Assembly (NCBI GenBank): GCA_017933995.1
Contig: JAGBKI010000056.1
Coordinates: 27,994 to 91,993, forward strand
Direction: 5' to 3'
Origin: Bacteroidaceae bacterium
GTDB taxonomy: Bacteria; Bacteroidota; Bacteroidia; Bacteroidales; Bacteroidaceae
Length of the DNA: 64,000 nt
Shown: one piece after another, positions 1-8,473 of the stretch
How the letters are laid out: each line of letters starts with the position of its first letter
How positions within the stretch are numbered: position 1 is the first letter of the stretch
Made by a program: the position numbers and the translations under genes
Notes under the pieces: model-generated
Database searches by the model: none
What the model saw: the letters and a program-made list of their open reading frames with translations, nothing else
What the model was told of the DNA's origin: nothing

Positions 1-1
1 C

Positions 2-484
2 GACGCCTCACAGCTGCAAGCCAGTGGCGTGGCCCCCAAGATTGACAACCTCAACAGCCACGACTACATGCCCTACGAGCAGCAGCAGGCGCTCACGGAA
101 CAGTTTGAAAGCCCCATCATCAAGAAGTACGGCGAAGCCGGACGTCGCCTCGGCCACGGCGGCATGGACTTCATGATGGACAACCGCCTCGTCTACTGCC
201 TCCAGAACGGCTTGCAGCTCGATATGGACGTGTACGACTTGGCCGAATGGTGCTGTCTGGCTGAACTCGGCACGCTTTCGATGGACAACAACTGCGCCAG
301 TGTGGCCTTCCCCGACTTCACACGCGGCGAGTGGAATCGTGTCAAGGGCTACCGCCATGCTTACGCCACCCCCGAACAGGAGGCGCGCACCGAGGCTGCT
401 GCCCAGGCCTTCACCCAGAAACTCAAGGACAAGTGTGCCAAGGATAAACTCTGGGAGAAATACGACAAGAAGCGCGCTAAGTAA
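2..484 (+). CDS. GH109-type NAD-dependent glycosidase / Gfo-Idh-MocA family protein, C-terminal part
   Basis: The reading frame is open from the left edge of the window, so only the last 160 or so residues are present. The segment HGGMDFMMDNRLVYCL followed by DLAEWCCLAELG and a late FTRGEW is what I know from the C-terminal domain of family 109 glycosidases (alpha-N-acetylgalactosaminidase type), which belong to the Gfo/Idh/MocA fold and use a tightly bound NAD. The catalytic and Rossmann region lies outside the window, so activity cannot be judged here. The end is Lys- and Ala-rich. A hairpin followed by a T-run lies about 40 bases after the stop codon. The family call is fairly firm; the substrate is not. 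Confidence 0.75.
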   Translation, partial: DASQLQASGVAPKIDNLNSHDYMPYEQQQALTEQFESPIIKKYGEAGRRLGHGGMDFMMDNRLVYCLQNGLQLDMDVYDLAEWCCLAELGTLSMDNNCASVAFPDFTRGEWNRVKGYRHAYATPEQEARTEAAAQAFTQKLKDKCAKDKLWEKYDKKRAK

Positions 485-524
485 GCCCGCGCTGCCAACA
501 TCGTGCGCCTCGCGCACAACCGCA

Positions 525-564
525 GACTCCGCTTCCCCGGCTCGTCCGGCGAAGCGGAGTCTTT
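525..564 (+). terminator. Rho-independent terminator after the GH109-type gene
   Basis: GACTCCGCTTC at 525-535 pairs perfectly with GAAGCGGAGTC at 551-561 and is followed by a short T-run. It sits about 40 bases after the preceding stop codon. Confidence 0.7.
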
Positions 565-729
565 GCTGTGCAGCCCCGCTGGGGTTGATTTTGAGAACTG
601 CCACCACCGGGGCGCTGCCTTGGCCTATTATCTGTAACCCCGTTGGGATTAGGGCTGCGAAAGGTAAGGATAAGGCGTTCGTAAGGTGGATTTAAGCGCT
701 TCGGGAAGGGTGCTTTGTGAGAAAACTAT

Positions 730-802
730 GTGCGTGGTTTCAGATGACCACGCACATGATTTTAAATTTTCACACGCGTGGAAATCTGAGACCACGCGCG
801 TG
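730..802. repeat. Paired inverted repeats in the 565-865 gap
   Basis: The gap between the terminator and the next gene has two short related hairpins. GTGCGTGG (730-737) pairs with CCACGCAC (748-755), and CACGCGTGG (773-781) pairs with CCACGCGCGTG (792-802). The two have similar stems, so this looks like a duplicated palindromic element. I see no gene in this gap. Confidence 0.5.
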
Positions 803-865
803 ATTTCCTTCTTTGGTACGGCTAAAGACGGTGCTAAGTGCCGCTTCTGGCGGCCTTTGGGTGGT

Positions 866-1330
866 TTAGCGCAGGCGTTCGTCGCTTTCGCGCACGAGGT
901 CTTCTATTGTCCGTCGGTCGTGCTTGGGGTCGGCGGTGGGGTGTTCGCGCCCGTAGTTCTGCCCCGCGTTGTAGCCCTCGCGATAGCCGCGCACATAGGC
1001 ATCGCGCTCGCCGGTGGGGTAGGGGTTCTGCTCGTCGTAGGTGCCTCGCCCTTGGCGCATGGCGGCATCGGTGTGGCCGCTGGTGTAGCCGTCCTCGTAG
1101 CCCGCGCGGTCCACGGGGCGGTCGTCGCCGAGGTAGGCGCTGTCGGGAATGGAGGGTTCGACGTAGGTCGTGTCGATGCTGTCGAGCGCGGCGGCTATGC
1201 TGTCGGCAGACGTGTCGCTGCCGAAACGGGCGAACGACGCGCGCTTGGCGGGAATGATGATGGCCAGCAGCAGCGCCGACAGGCCAATAACGATGCCGGT
1301 GCGCTTGCGGGGAGAAATGGGGTCTGACAT
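866..1330 (-). CDS. Small membrane-anchored protein with GY-rich repeats, function unknown
   Basis: This 154-residue protein has a positively charged start, one hydrophobic segment at about residues 12-28, and then an acidic extracytoplasmic part. That part contains two related blocks, YEDGYTSGHTDA and YVRGYREGYNAG, spaced about 40 residues apart. The blocks resemble Gly-Tyr repeats seen in envelope proteins, but I do not recognise the family. It lies just upstream of the rod-shape operon's last gene in the same direction as that operon, with 114 bases between them, so it may be read from the operon's end. A single-pass inner-membrane protein with a periplasmic tail is the best structural guess. 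Confidence 0.6.
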   Translation of the reverse strand: MSDPISPRKRTGIVIGLSALLLAIIIPAKRASFARFGSDTSADSIAAALDSIDTTYVEPSIPDSAYLGDDRPVDRAGYEDGYTSGHTDAAMRQGRGTYDEQNPYPTGERDAYVRGYREGYNAGQNYGREHPTADPKHDRRTIEDLVRESDERLR

Positions 1331-1444
1331 AGGAGGGGGTGAATGAAAACCTTTTCAGTTGATAGTGAAAAGTTAGTCGTTAAAGGTTTAGTTGCCGAAA
1401 GCCGCCGTTTTCGCGCTGTAGTGGCGGTGAAAATGGCCTCGAGG

Positions 1445-2917
1445 TCAATCGGAGAGGTGCAGCCGCTTGCGGTCGCTGGCGTCGATGCGCAGGAAGATGA
1501 ACAGCAGCAGCGTGAAGCCCCACAGCGACGAGCCGCCGTAACTGAAGAAAGGCAGCGGGATGCCGATGACGGGCATCAACCCGATGACCATGCCGACGTT
1601 CACGGCCACGTGGAACGTCAGGATGGAGGCCACGCTGTAGCCGTAGACGCGCCCGAAGGTGGTGCTCTGCCGCTCGGCCAGCCAGATGAGGCGGAAGATG
1701 AGTCCCAGGAACAGCAGCAGCACCAGCGTCGTGCCGACAAAGCCCTGCTCCTCGCCCACGGTGCAGAAGATGAAGTCGGTGTCCTGCTCGGGCACGTACT
1801 TCAACTTGGTCTGCGTGCCGTTCATGAAGCCCTTGCCCGTCAGTCCGCCCGAACCGATGGCTATCTTGCTCTGGTGGACGTTGTAGGCACCCTTGTTGAT
1901 GTTGGTTTCGGTGCCGATGAGCACGGCCACGCGCTCGCGCTGGTGGTCGGCCAGCACGTGGTTGAAGGCGAAGTCGGTCAGGTAGAGGAAGCACACGGAG
2001 CCGACGACAAACGTGGCGATGTGGTAGTAGGCGCGTTTGCGCATACCCAAGCCCTGCCACACGAGGTAGGCCATGAGGGCGAAGAGCAGCAGCAGTTGCA
2101 CCAGCGACGTGTCGACACCGCCCGTCCAGCGCGACAGCAGGTAGCCGCACAGCGTTGCGCCCACGCCCCACAGCAGAAGCTTGCCCGTGCGCTCGCGCGG
2201 CAGGAAGTTGCGCACCAAGATGAGGGCGAACAGCCCGATGGCCACCAGCACGACGTATTCGCCGACGTGGGCCGTGGTGCCGGGCAGGGGGTCGGCGGCG
2301 TAGCGCAGCCCCACGATGAAATAGAACGTGGCGGCAAAGGCGGTGAACAGCACGCTGCCCGTCATACCCTCGCGGTAGAAGACGAGAAAGAAGGCCAGGT
2401 AGACCAGCGCCGTGCCCGTTTCGCTTTGCAGGATGATGAGGACGACGGGCAGCAGCACCACACCTGCGGCTTTCAGGAAATCCTCGCGCCGCCGGAAGGA
2501 GAAGCCGAACTGGCTCGTCACCTTGGCCAGTGCCAAGGCCGTGATACATTTGGCGAACTCTGCGGGCTGGAGGCTCATCACCGAGCCGAACTTAATCCAT
2601 GAGTGCGAGCCCTTGATGTTGCCTGCCAGCAGCGGAGTGACGAGCAGCAGGCACATCATCAGGGCGTAGAGCGGCACGGCCAGCATGTCGAAGTATTTCT
2701 CATCGGTCATCAGCAGCACAAAGCCCAGGCCGAACGAGCACACCATCCACAGCAGTTGCTTGCCCGAGCGAGTGGAGAGGGCCAAGAAGTCCGTGTCGCC
2801 GTATTCGTGGCTGGCGCCGCATACGCTCATCCACCCCAGCGCCAACAGCGCGAGGTAGAGCAGCACGACAAGCCAGTCGGCGTAGAAGCCTGAGCGGCGT
2901 TCCTTGAGGGTAAACAT
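1445..2917 (-). CDS. rodA: Rod-shape SEDS peptidoglycan polymerase RodA
   Basis: RodA is the SEDS-family glycosyltransferase that polymerises peptidoglycan during cell elongation together with a class B penicillin-binding protein. This 490-residue protein has the expected many membrane segments. It has the conserved segment GSHSWIKFGSVMSLQPAEFAK near residue 105 and the C-terminal signature NVGMVIGLMPVIGIPLPFFSYGGSS, which together are diagnostic of the family. It is the last gene of the mreBCD-mrdA-rodA set on the minus strand. In this genome it is separated from mrdA by a Fic gene, with only 14 bases between the fic stop codon and the rodA start. That short spacing suggests it is still co-transcribed through the inserted gene. 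Confidence 0.95.
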   Translation of the reverse strand: MFTLKERRSGFYADWLVVLLYLALLALGWMSVCGASHEYGDTDFLALSTRSGKQLLWMVCSFGLGFVLLMTDEKYFDMLAVPLYALMMCLLLVTPLLAGNIKGSHSWIKFGSVMSLQPAEFAKCITALALAKVTSQFGFSFRRREDFLKAAGVVLLPVVLIILQSETGTALVYLAFFLVFYREGMTGSVLFTAFAATFYFIVGLRYAADPLPGTTAHVGEYVVLVAIGLFALILVRNFLPRERTGKLLLWGVGATLCGYLLSRWTGGVDTSLVQLLLLFALMAYLVWQGLGMRKRAYYHIATFVVGSVCFLYLTDFAFNHVLADHQRERVAVLIGTETNINKGAYNVHQSKIAIGSGGLTGKGFMNGTQTKLKYVPEQDTDFIFCTVGEEQGFVGTTLVLLLFLGLIFRLIWLAERQSTTFGRVYGYSVASILTFHVAVNVGMVIGLMPVIGIPLPFFSYGGSSLWGFTLLLFIFLRIDASDRKRLHLSD

Positions 2918-2931
2918 GCTTAATATTGGTG

Positions 2932-3795
2932 TTAAGGCAGCTCGTAGTAGTACGAGTAGTCAATACCTTTCATAAGGGTTTCGCGGTCGTTGATTTTGTC
3001 GGTGAGCGCATCGCGCAGCAGCTTTTTGATTGGCGTGCTGTCGGACACGCTGCGGCGCATGGCTTCGAGATAGTTGTTCTTGTCGATGCGGCTCCAGTCC
3101 ACGCAGCGGTGCAGAGAACGCCGCAGCATAAGGTCGAGCCAGATGCGCGTGCTGCGCCCGTTGCCTTCCATAAAGGGGTGTGCCACGTTCATCTCGACGT
3201 ACTTGTTGGCAATCTCATCAAAGGTGGTTTCAGGCATCCGCTCGATATTCCGCAGGATGTCGGGGAAGTACGCCGCGTTGGCAAAGGTGAACCCGCCCTT
3301 GGAGATGTTCTTGGTGCGCAGTTGCCCCGCGAAGTTGTAAAGCCCGCCGAAGAGGTAGGCGTGTATCTGTTGCAGACACTTCACGGTGCCTGGCTCCAGC
3401 GTGTCGAGCGCGCCGCTTTCGAAAAGGGTGTAGGCTTTCTTGCGGCTCTGCCCGTCGATGGTGTTGTCGCTATAGGTGAACCAGTCGAGGAACTCCATTG
3501 CCTTTTTGCTGGGAATGCGTCTGATGAGTTCGGCAACATCGTCCTGCAATAGGCAGTCAGTGGCGTAGCGTTTGCCGTCGGACGAGGGCATCTTCAGTTG
3601 CCTACAATTTGTAGCCAACTGGTCTCCGCCTTGCTTGAGCCGGACTTTCAGTACGCTCCAATACTTTCGGGGATTCGGGCTTTCCGTGATGGCACCCACG
3701 ATGTCCACGACGGAGAACCACCATTTGGACTGTTCTTCGTCCCACACGGCGCGCACTTCGTGGTCTTGGTAGAATCGGAAGGATAGTTTGGGCAT
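2932..3795 (-). CDS. Fic-domain AMP-transferase with N-terminal Bro-N-like domain
   Basis: Fic proteins transfer AMP or other phosphate-containing groups to target proteins. The intact active-site motif HPFMEGNGRSTR is at residues 206-217, and the substrate-binding flap region GLYNFAGQLRTKNISKGGF is at about 151-169. Residues 1-110 resemble the Bro-N domain of phage and BRO proteins (KWWFSVVDIVGAITES, later DDVAELIRRIPS). The extreme C terminus has SYYYEL (281-286), close to the autoinhibitory consensus [S/T]xxxE[G/N] of class III Fic proteins except for Leu in the last position. No separate antitoxin gene is adjacent. The gene lies between mrdA and rodA, leaving 88 bases to mrdA. Its Bro-N/Fic build suggests phage or mobile origin. 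The targets are unknown. Confidence 0.85.
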   Translation of the reverse strand: MPKLSFRFYQDHEVRAVWDEEQSKWWFSVVDIVGAITESPNPRKYWSVLKVRLKQGGDQLATNCRQLKMPSSDGKRYATDCLLQDDVAELIRRIPSKKAMEFLDWFTYSDNTIDGQSRKKAYTLFESGALDTLEPGTVKCLQQIHAYLFGGLYNFAGQLRTKNISKGGFTFANAAYFPDILRNIERMPETTFDEIANKYVEMNVAHPFMEGNGRSTRIWLDLMLRRSLHRCVDWSRIDKNNYLEAMRRSVSDSTPIKKLLRDALTDKINDRETLMKGIDYSYYYELP

Positions 3796-3883
3796 CGGGA
3801 AGCCTTTATGACAGGGATGTAAATATAAGCATTCGCAACCAGACTGCGCACATAGTTTTGTGTCGCAGGCATATTCTTTTCAT

Positions 3884-5728
3884 TTACTTATAGCCCACAT
3901 ACGAGATGTGCTTGTGCTGCATGGCGGAGGCGCGGGCTTCGGCTTCGGGCGAGAGGGAGCCGCGCAGGTAGCGCTCGATGATGAGCGCGCCGATGGGCAC
4001 GCCGAAGTCGGCACCGAAGCCGCCGTTCTCGACGTAGACGGCGACGGCTATGCGGGGCTTGTCCATGGGGGCGAAGCCCATAAAGGCGCTGTGGTCGACG
4101 CCCCGGTTCTGGGCGGTGCCGGTCTTGCCGCAGACGGCGAGGCCGGGCAGGTTGGCGGCGCGGCACGTGCCGCCCGTGACGGCGGCGCGCATACCGGCCA
4201 CGGCGTAGCGGTAGTAGCCCGCGTCGACGAGGGTGCGGTGGCGCTGCTCGTACTTGGCGTCGGGTTTCTCGCCGCCCACGGAGCGCACGACGTGGGGCGT
4301 GACGTACCAGCCCCGGTTGGCGATGGTGGCGGCGAGGTTGCAGATTTGCAGCGGTGTGGCCGTGACCTCGCCCTGGCCGATGGAGATGGAGATGACGCTG
4401 AGCGGCCCCCACTTCCCCAGGTACTTGTCGTAGTAGTCGGCGTTGGGTATCATGCCGCGCGCCTCGCCGGGCAGGTCGACGCCGAGGCGGTAGCCGTAGC
4501 CCATGGCCACGAGGTGGTCTTTCCAGCGCGTCATGGCTTCACGCTGCGAGGCGAAGCGCGAGCGGTTGTTGAACATGCGGTAGAGGTTCCAGCAGAAGAA
4601 GGCGTTGCACGACGTGGCGAGGGCGGGGACGAGGGGCAGGGGCGAGGCGTGGCCGTGGCACTTGAGGTGGAGGCCCTTGAAGTGGAAGCCGCCGTTGCAG
4701 GGGAAGGACGTGCCGGGCGAGATGATCTGCTCCTGCAAGCCGATGAGTCCCTGCGTGGGCTTGAAGGTGGAGCCGGGCGGGTAGGTGCCCATCACGGCGC
4801 GGTTGAACATGGGGCGCATCGAGTCCTTGTGGAGGGCGGCGGTGTAGCGTGCGCGGTCCTTGCCGGTCATCTGGCGTGGGTCGAAGGTGGGCGAGGAGGC
4901 GCAGCAGAGTATCTCGCCAGTCTCCGGCTCGATGGCCACGACGGCGCCGAGTTTGCCTTCGAGCAGCCGCTCGGCCAGCGCCTGGAGTTCGATGTCGATG
5001 GTTAGTTTGAGGTCTTTGCCCGCAACGGGCTTGGTGTCGTAGAGGCCGTCCTTGTAGTGGCCCAGGGTGCGCCCGCGCACGTCGCGCATCATGATGCGCA
5101 CGCCCTTCTCGCCGCGCAGTTCCTTCTCGTAGGAGCGCTCCACGCCGAGTTTGCCGATGATGTCGCCGCTCTGGTAGTAGAAGTCGCGCCCGAGGTCGCT
5201 GGGGCTGACCTCGCCGACGTCGCCCAGGACGTGTGCGCCGGTGGCGCCGACGTACTTGCGCGTGCTGCGCTTTTCGACGTAGAAGCCCTTGAAGCGGAAC
5301 AGTTTCTCACGGATGCGCGAGAACTCCTCCTGCGGGATGCCGCTCATGAAGACCTGCGGTTTGTAGCGCGAGTAGTGGGGGTTCTTCTCGCTGTCCTTGA
5401 TGTCGTCCATGCGGCGTATGTAGTCCTCGCGGCTGATGCCCAGCGTGCGGCAGAAGGCGAGGGTGTCGACGCCGTGCTGCTCCATCATCTGCACGAGGAT
5501 GGTGTAGGACGGCTCGTTGTAGACCAGGAGGGAGTCGTTGCGGTCGCTGATGAGGCCGCGCGAGGGGTAGACGACGTCGCGGCGGAAGGCGTTGCTGTCG
5601 GCGGTGAGTTTGTAGTCGGTCTCGACGAGTTGGAGGAAGAAGAGGCGTATGATGTAGACGAGCACGATGCAGGCCGCCACGGCTCCGATGACGAACCTGC
5701 GCTCGGCGTATCGCTTGGGTTTGGGCAT
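3884..5728 (-). CDS. mrdA: Penicillin-binding protein 2, elongation transpeptidase
   Basis: This class B penicillin-binding protein cross-links peptidoglycan for side-wall growth and is the partner of RodA. It has 614 residues. A membrane anchor is at about 11-34, the dimerisation/pedestal region follows, and the transpeptidase domain has all three motifs: SxxK as STFK (Ser320, Lys323), SxN as SCN (373-375) and KTG as KTGTAQ (535-540). GQGEVTATPLQ near residue 451 is also typical. The start follows mreD by 6 bases. The gene is preceded by mreD as in other Bacteroidales, but downstream it is followed by the Fic gene instead of directly by rodA. Confidence 0.95.
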   Translation of the reverse strand: MPKPKRYAERRFVIGAVAACIVLVYIIRLFFLQLVETDYKLTADSNAFRRDVVYPSRGLISDRNDSLLVYNEPSYTILVQMMEQHGVDTLAFCRTLGISREDYIRRMDDIKDSEKNPHYSRYKPQVFMSGIPQEEFSRIREKLFRFKGFYVEKRSTRKYVGATGAHVLGDVGEVSPSDLGRDFYYQSGDIIGKLGVERSYEKELRGEKGVRIMMRDVRGRTLGHYKDGLYDTKPVAGKDLKLTIDIELQALAERLLEGKLGAVVAIEPETGEILCCASSPTFDPRQMTGKDRARYTAALHKDSMRPMFNRAVMGTYPPGSTFKPTQGLIGLQEQIISPGTSFPCNGGFHFKGLHLKCHGHASPLPLVPALATSCNAFFCWNLYRMFNNRSRFASQREAMTRWKDHLVAMGYGYRLGVDLPGEARGMIPNADYYDKYLGKWGPLSVISISIGQGEVTATPLQICNLAATIANRGWYVTPHVVRSVGGEKPDAKYEQRHRTLVDAGYYRYAVAGMRAAVTGGTCRAANLPGLAVCGKTGTAQNRGVDHSAFMGFAPMDKPRIAVAVYVENGGFGADFGVPIGALIIERYLRGSLSPEAEARASAMQHKHISYVGYK

Positions 5729-5734
5729 GGTGGC

Positions 5735-6310
5735 TTATGCGTTAAGTCCGCGCGGTCGGGCGGTGGCGGCGCGTAGTTTCTCGATGGCGGCGATGAAGGC
5801 GGTGCTGAGTAGGGTGGAGAGCAGCGTGGTGAGCAGCAGGCGCCCGAAGTACATCAGCGTGAAGGCTTCGAGCAGGAAGTAGAGGAAGCAGTTGAGCAGC
5901 ACGAGACTGACGGCGAAGCGCAGGAAGGGCATCCATTCCATGGTGCGCGAGGAGGGCACGAACGGCTCGTCGAAGGCGTAGCCCGAGGGTGCGAAGAGTT
6001 GCAGCAGGTAGGGGGCGGCCAGCCCTGTGGCGCAGCAGGCGGCGGCGCCCACGCCGGGCGTGGCGGTGAAGACGTCGATGAGCAGCCCCAGGGCGAAGCC
6101 GGTGGCGACGTAGACCCAGCGCGGCGTGTTGGTGGGCAGCAGGCAGAAGAAATAGACGTAGGGCATGGGTATAGCGTAGCCCAGCAGCGCGATGTGGTCG
6201 AGCAGCACGACCTGCAACAGCAGCAGGCCGACGAACCAGTATACCTTCGTGAGTGTGTCGGGGAGCAAAACGGGGGGATTTAGGGGCGGCTGCGATGCAG
6301 CCGCAAACAC
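5735..6310 (-). CDS. mreD: Rod-shape-determining membrane protein MreD
   Basis: MreD is a small integral membrane component of the elongasome. This 191-residue protein is very hydrophobic with about five predicted membrane segments, including LLLLQVVLLDHIALLGYAIP near residue 30 and PRWVYVATGFALGLLIDVF near residue 63. The latter matches the conserved GLxxD region of MreD. Sequence identity in this family is low, so the assignment leans on topology and position: it lies between mreC and mrdA with spacings of 4 and 6 bases, which implies translational coupling. Confidence 0.9.
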   Translation of the reverse strand: MFAAASQPPLNPPVLLPDTLTKVYWFVGLLLLQVVLLDHIALLGYAIPMPYVYFFCLLPTNTPRWVYVATGFALGLLIDVFTATPGVGAAACCATGLAAPYLLQLFAPSGYAFDEPFVPSSRTMEWMPFLRFAVSLVLLNCFLYFLLEAFTLMYFGRLLLTTLLSTLLSTAFIAAIEKLRAATARPRGLNA

Positions 6311-6314
6311 AACG

Positions 6315-7184
6315 TTATTTCTTTTCCAGCACGCCCTCGTTGAAGGCGGCGTGGTTGCGGAGAGTGTCGGTCTGGCTGCGGGCGATGTTGCCCACTACGC
6401 TGACGTCGCGCAGGTTGGAGAAGTCGGTGGCGAGGTGGACGGTGAGGCGCAGCGACTGTCCGTCGGGCCCGCTGCCCACGGCGAGCACGTTGCCGACGAA
6501 GATGCCGGGCGGGAAGATGTCGGAGTAGCCGCTGGTTTCGACGGCCATTCCCCGGGTGACGTCGGCGTAGCGGGGAATGTCGTCGAGGTAGGCGGTGAGT
6601 TTGCTGCCGCCCTCCCAGACGAGGTAGCCGAACCAGCCGGTGCCGCGCAGGCGGCAGCTGATGGCGCTGCGCTGGTGGGTGACGGGGACGACGAGGGCGT
6701 AGTTGGCGGATGCCTCGGCCACGACGCCGACTACGCCTCCGCCGCCGACGACGCCCATGCCGTCGCGCACGCCGTCGTTCCGGCCCCGGTTGATGATGAG
6801 GTGGTTGAGGCGGTCGGCGCGCTGTTCGTTGGAGGTGACCTTGGCGGGGATGAGGGGGTACTTCTTCAGCACGTCGGCCAGTCGCTGCTCGGTGGCGGTG
6901 GGGGTGTGGCGCTGCTCGTCGACCATCTGGCGCAGGGCGTCGTTCTGCATCTTGAGGCGCGTGTTCTCGTCCTCCAGGCGGGTGTTGACCTCGCGCAGGT
7001 GGGAGTAGGCAGCAGCGTCGGCCCAGAGGCTGTTGATGCCGCCCACGACGGTGCCGGTGGCATTGAAGAAGGCTGTGCCCTGCTTGCGTCCGTAACTGAA
7101 AAGCAACGCTAAACTCACAAGCTCAAGCACAAGGAACAGGAGGATGTGGGTGTAGCGTTGCAGGAACAGCAGCAGGTTGCGCAT
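6315..7184 (-). CDS. mreC: Rod-shape-determining protein MreC
   Basis: MreC is the periplasmic scaffold of the elongation machinery and links MreB to PBP2 and RodA. The 289 residues form the usual plan: a short cytoplasmic start, a membrane helix at about 12-30, a coiled coil rich in Glu, Leu and Arg at about 60-95, and then the paired beta domains. GRNDGVRDGMGVVGGGGVVG at about residue 135 is the hallmark of the family. mreB lies upstream, separated by a 189-base tract that consists almost wholly of TTTAAGAGG-type repeats. Confidence 0.95.
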   Translation of the reverse strand: MRNLLLFLQRYTHILLFLVLELVSLALLFSYGRKQGTAFFNATGTVVGGINSLWADAAAYSHLREVNTRLEDENTRLKMQNDALRQMVDEQRHTPTATEQRLADVLKKYPLIPAKVTSNEQRADRLNHLIINRGRNDGVRDGMGVVGGGGVVGVVAEASANYALVVPVTHQRSAISCRLRGTGWFGYLVWEGGSKLTAYLDDIPRYADVTRGMAVETSGYSDIFPPGIFVGNVLAVGSGPDGQSLRLTVHLATDFSNLRDVSVVGNIARSQTDTLRNHAAFNEGVLEKK

Positions 7185-7197
7185 GGGGATGTATAAA

Positions 7198-7370
7198 GGT
7201 TTAAGAGGTTTAAGAGGTTGATTAAGGTTTAAGTGGTTTAATGAGGTTTAAGAGGTTTAATGCTTACGCGACGGGTCGCAGGTCGTGCCGGATGGCTTAA
7301 ACTTCTTAAAGCTCTTAAACCTCTTAAACTTTATTGTTAAACCTGATTAAACCTCTTAAACCTCTAAAGT
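7198..7370. repeat. TTTAAGAGG-type hairpin tract between mreC and mreB
   Basis: The left part consists of repeated GGTTTAAG/TTTAAGAGG units and the right part of the complementary CTTAAACC units. Between them is a short GC-rich loop around 7263-7295. The tract could fold into one long A+T-rich hairpin inside the mre operon. Related tracts occur at about 33320-33455 and 37942-38001. Confidence 0.7.
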
Positions 7371-7373
7371 GTG

Positions 7374-8459
7374 CTATCTCATCAGGAACTGGAAGCGGTC
7401 GGCGTTCTTGAGGGCGATGCCCGTGCCGCGCGCCACGCAGAGCAGTGGCTCGTCGGCCACCTTGAACTGGATGTTAAGCTTGTCGGTGAGGCGCTTGTCG
7501 AGACCGCGCAACAGTGCTCCGCCGCCCGTGAGGTAGATACCGTTCTTCACGATGTCCGAGTAGAGTTCGGGCGGCGTGTGTTCCAGCGCGCTGAGAATGG
7601 CACTCTCGATCTTGGAGATGCTCTTCTCCAGGCAGTGCGCCACTTCCTGATAGCACACGGGCACTTGCAGCGGCAGGGAGGTAATTTTGTTCGGACCGTG
7701 TACGATATAGTCCTTGGGCGCGTTGGGTCCGAGGTCGGTCAGTGCCGCGCCGACGTTAATCTTGATGCGCTCGGCCATACGCTCGCTCACCTTGACATTG
7801 TGCTGGCGGCTCATGTATTCTTGAATGTCGGCGGTGAAATCGTCGCCTGCCATCTTGATGCTGTTGTTGCTCACGATACCACCCAAGGAGATGACGGCGA
7901 TTTCGGTGGTGCCGCCGCCGATGTCCACAATCATATTGCCCTCGGGCGCTTCTACGTCAAGCCCAATACCTATGGCTGCAGCCATAGGCTCGAAGATGAG
8001 GAAGACGTCGCGCCCACCGGCGTGTTCGGCACTGTCGCGCACGGCGCGCAGTTCCACTTCGGTGGAGCCACTCGGTACGCCGATGACCATGCGCAGGCTG
8101 GGTGTGAAGAGGTGCTTGCCTTCGTGTGCCATGCGAATGAGACCGCGCATCATCTGTTCGCACGCGTTGAAGTCGGCAATCACGCCGTCGCGCAGCGGGC
8201 GTATTACACGGATTTTCTCGTTCTCCTTCTCATACATCAGCTTGGCTTGGCCGCCCACGCTGATCATTTTGTCCGTGTGACGCTCCAGAGCCACTACCGA
8301 CGGCTCGTTCACGGCAATCTTGTCGCCGCTGATGATGACGGTGTTGGCCGTGCCCAAGTCCATCGCCAGTTCCTGTGTAAAGGAGAAAAGATTGGAGAAG
8401 AGGCGTATGTTTTTGAGCCGCTCGAACTTCTCAAGGTATTTGATGGTGTCGATTTTCAT
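7374..8459 (-). CDS. mreB: Rod-shape-determining actin homologue MreB
   Basis: MreB is the cytoplasmic actin-like filament that positions side-wall synthesis. The nucleotide-binding motifs are clear: MDLGTANTVII (phosphate 1), MIVDIGGGTTEIAVISLGG (phosphate 2) and GIYLTGGGALLRG (adenosine). The protein is 361 residues. It starts about 20 residues earlier than many MreBs, with a Lys- and Leu-rich stretch (MKIDTIKYLEKFERLKNIRL). The only other in-frame start nearby is Met33 at MDLGTANT, which would cut into the fold, so I keep the longer start. The extension could be an amphipathic membrane-binding helix (inference). purH lies 14 bases upstream. Confidence 0.97.
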   Translation of the reverse strand: MKIDTIKYLEKFERLKNIRLFSNLFSFTQELAMDLGTANTVIISGDKIAVNEPSVVALERHTDKMISVGGQAKLMYEKENEKIRVIRPLRDGVIADFNACEQMMRGLIRMAHEGKHLFTPSLRMVIGVPSGSTEVELRAVRDSAEHAGGRDVFLIFEPMAAAIGIGLDVEAPEGNMIVDIGGGTTEIAVISLGGIVSNNSIKMAGDDFTADIQEYMSRQHNVKVSERMAERIKINVGAALTDLGPNAPKDYIVHGPNKITSLPLQVPVCYQEVAHCLEKSISKIESAILSALEHTPPELYSDIVKNGIYLTGGGALLRGLDKRLTDKLNIQFKVADEPLLCVARGTGIALKNADRFQFLMR

Positions 8460-8473
8460 TGCGTTGGGGGGAC

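Noticed and set aside
3796-3883. Antitoxin gene next to fic
   Set aside because: The 88-base gap before fic has no open frame of useful size, and the C-terminal SYYYEL motif suggests internal inhibition instead.
3860-5005. Long plus-strand open frame opposite mrdA
   Set aside because: It is the antisense shadow of a GC-rich gene, with Ala/Gly/Val/His-rich low-complexity translation and no motif; mrdA on the other strand has all its catalytic motifs.
8460-8473. Frameshifted remainder of purH
   Set aside because: Only 14 bases separate the stop codon from mreB, so there is no room for the formyltransferase domain in any frame.
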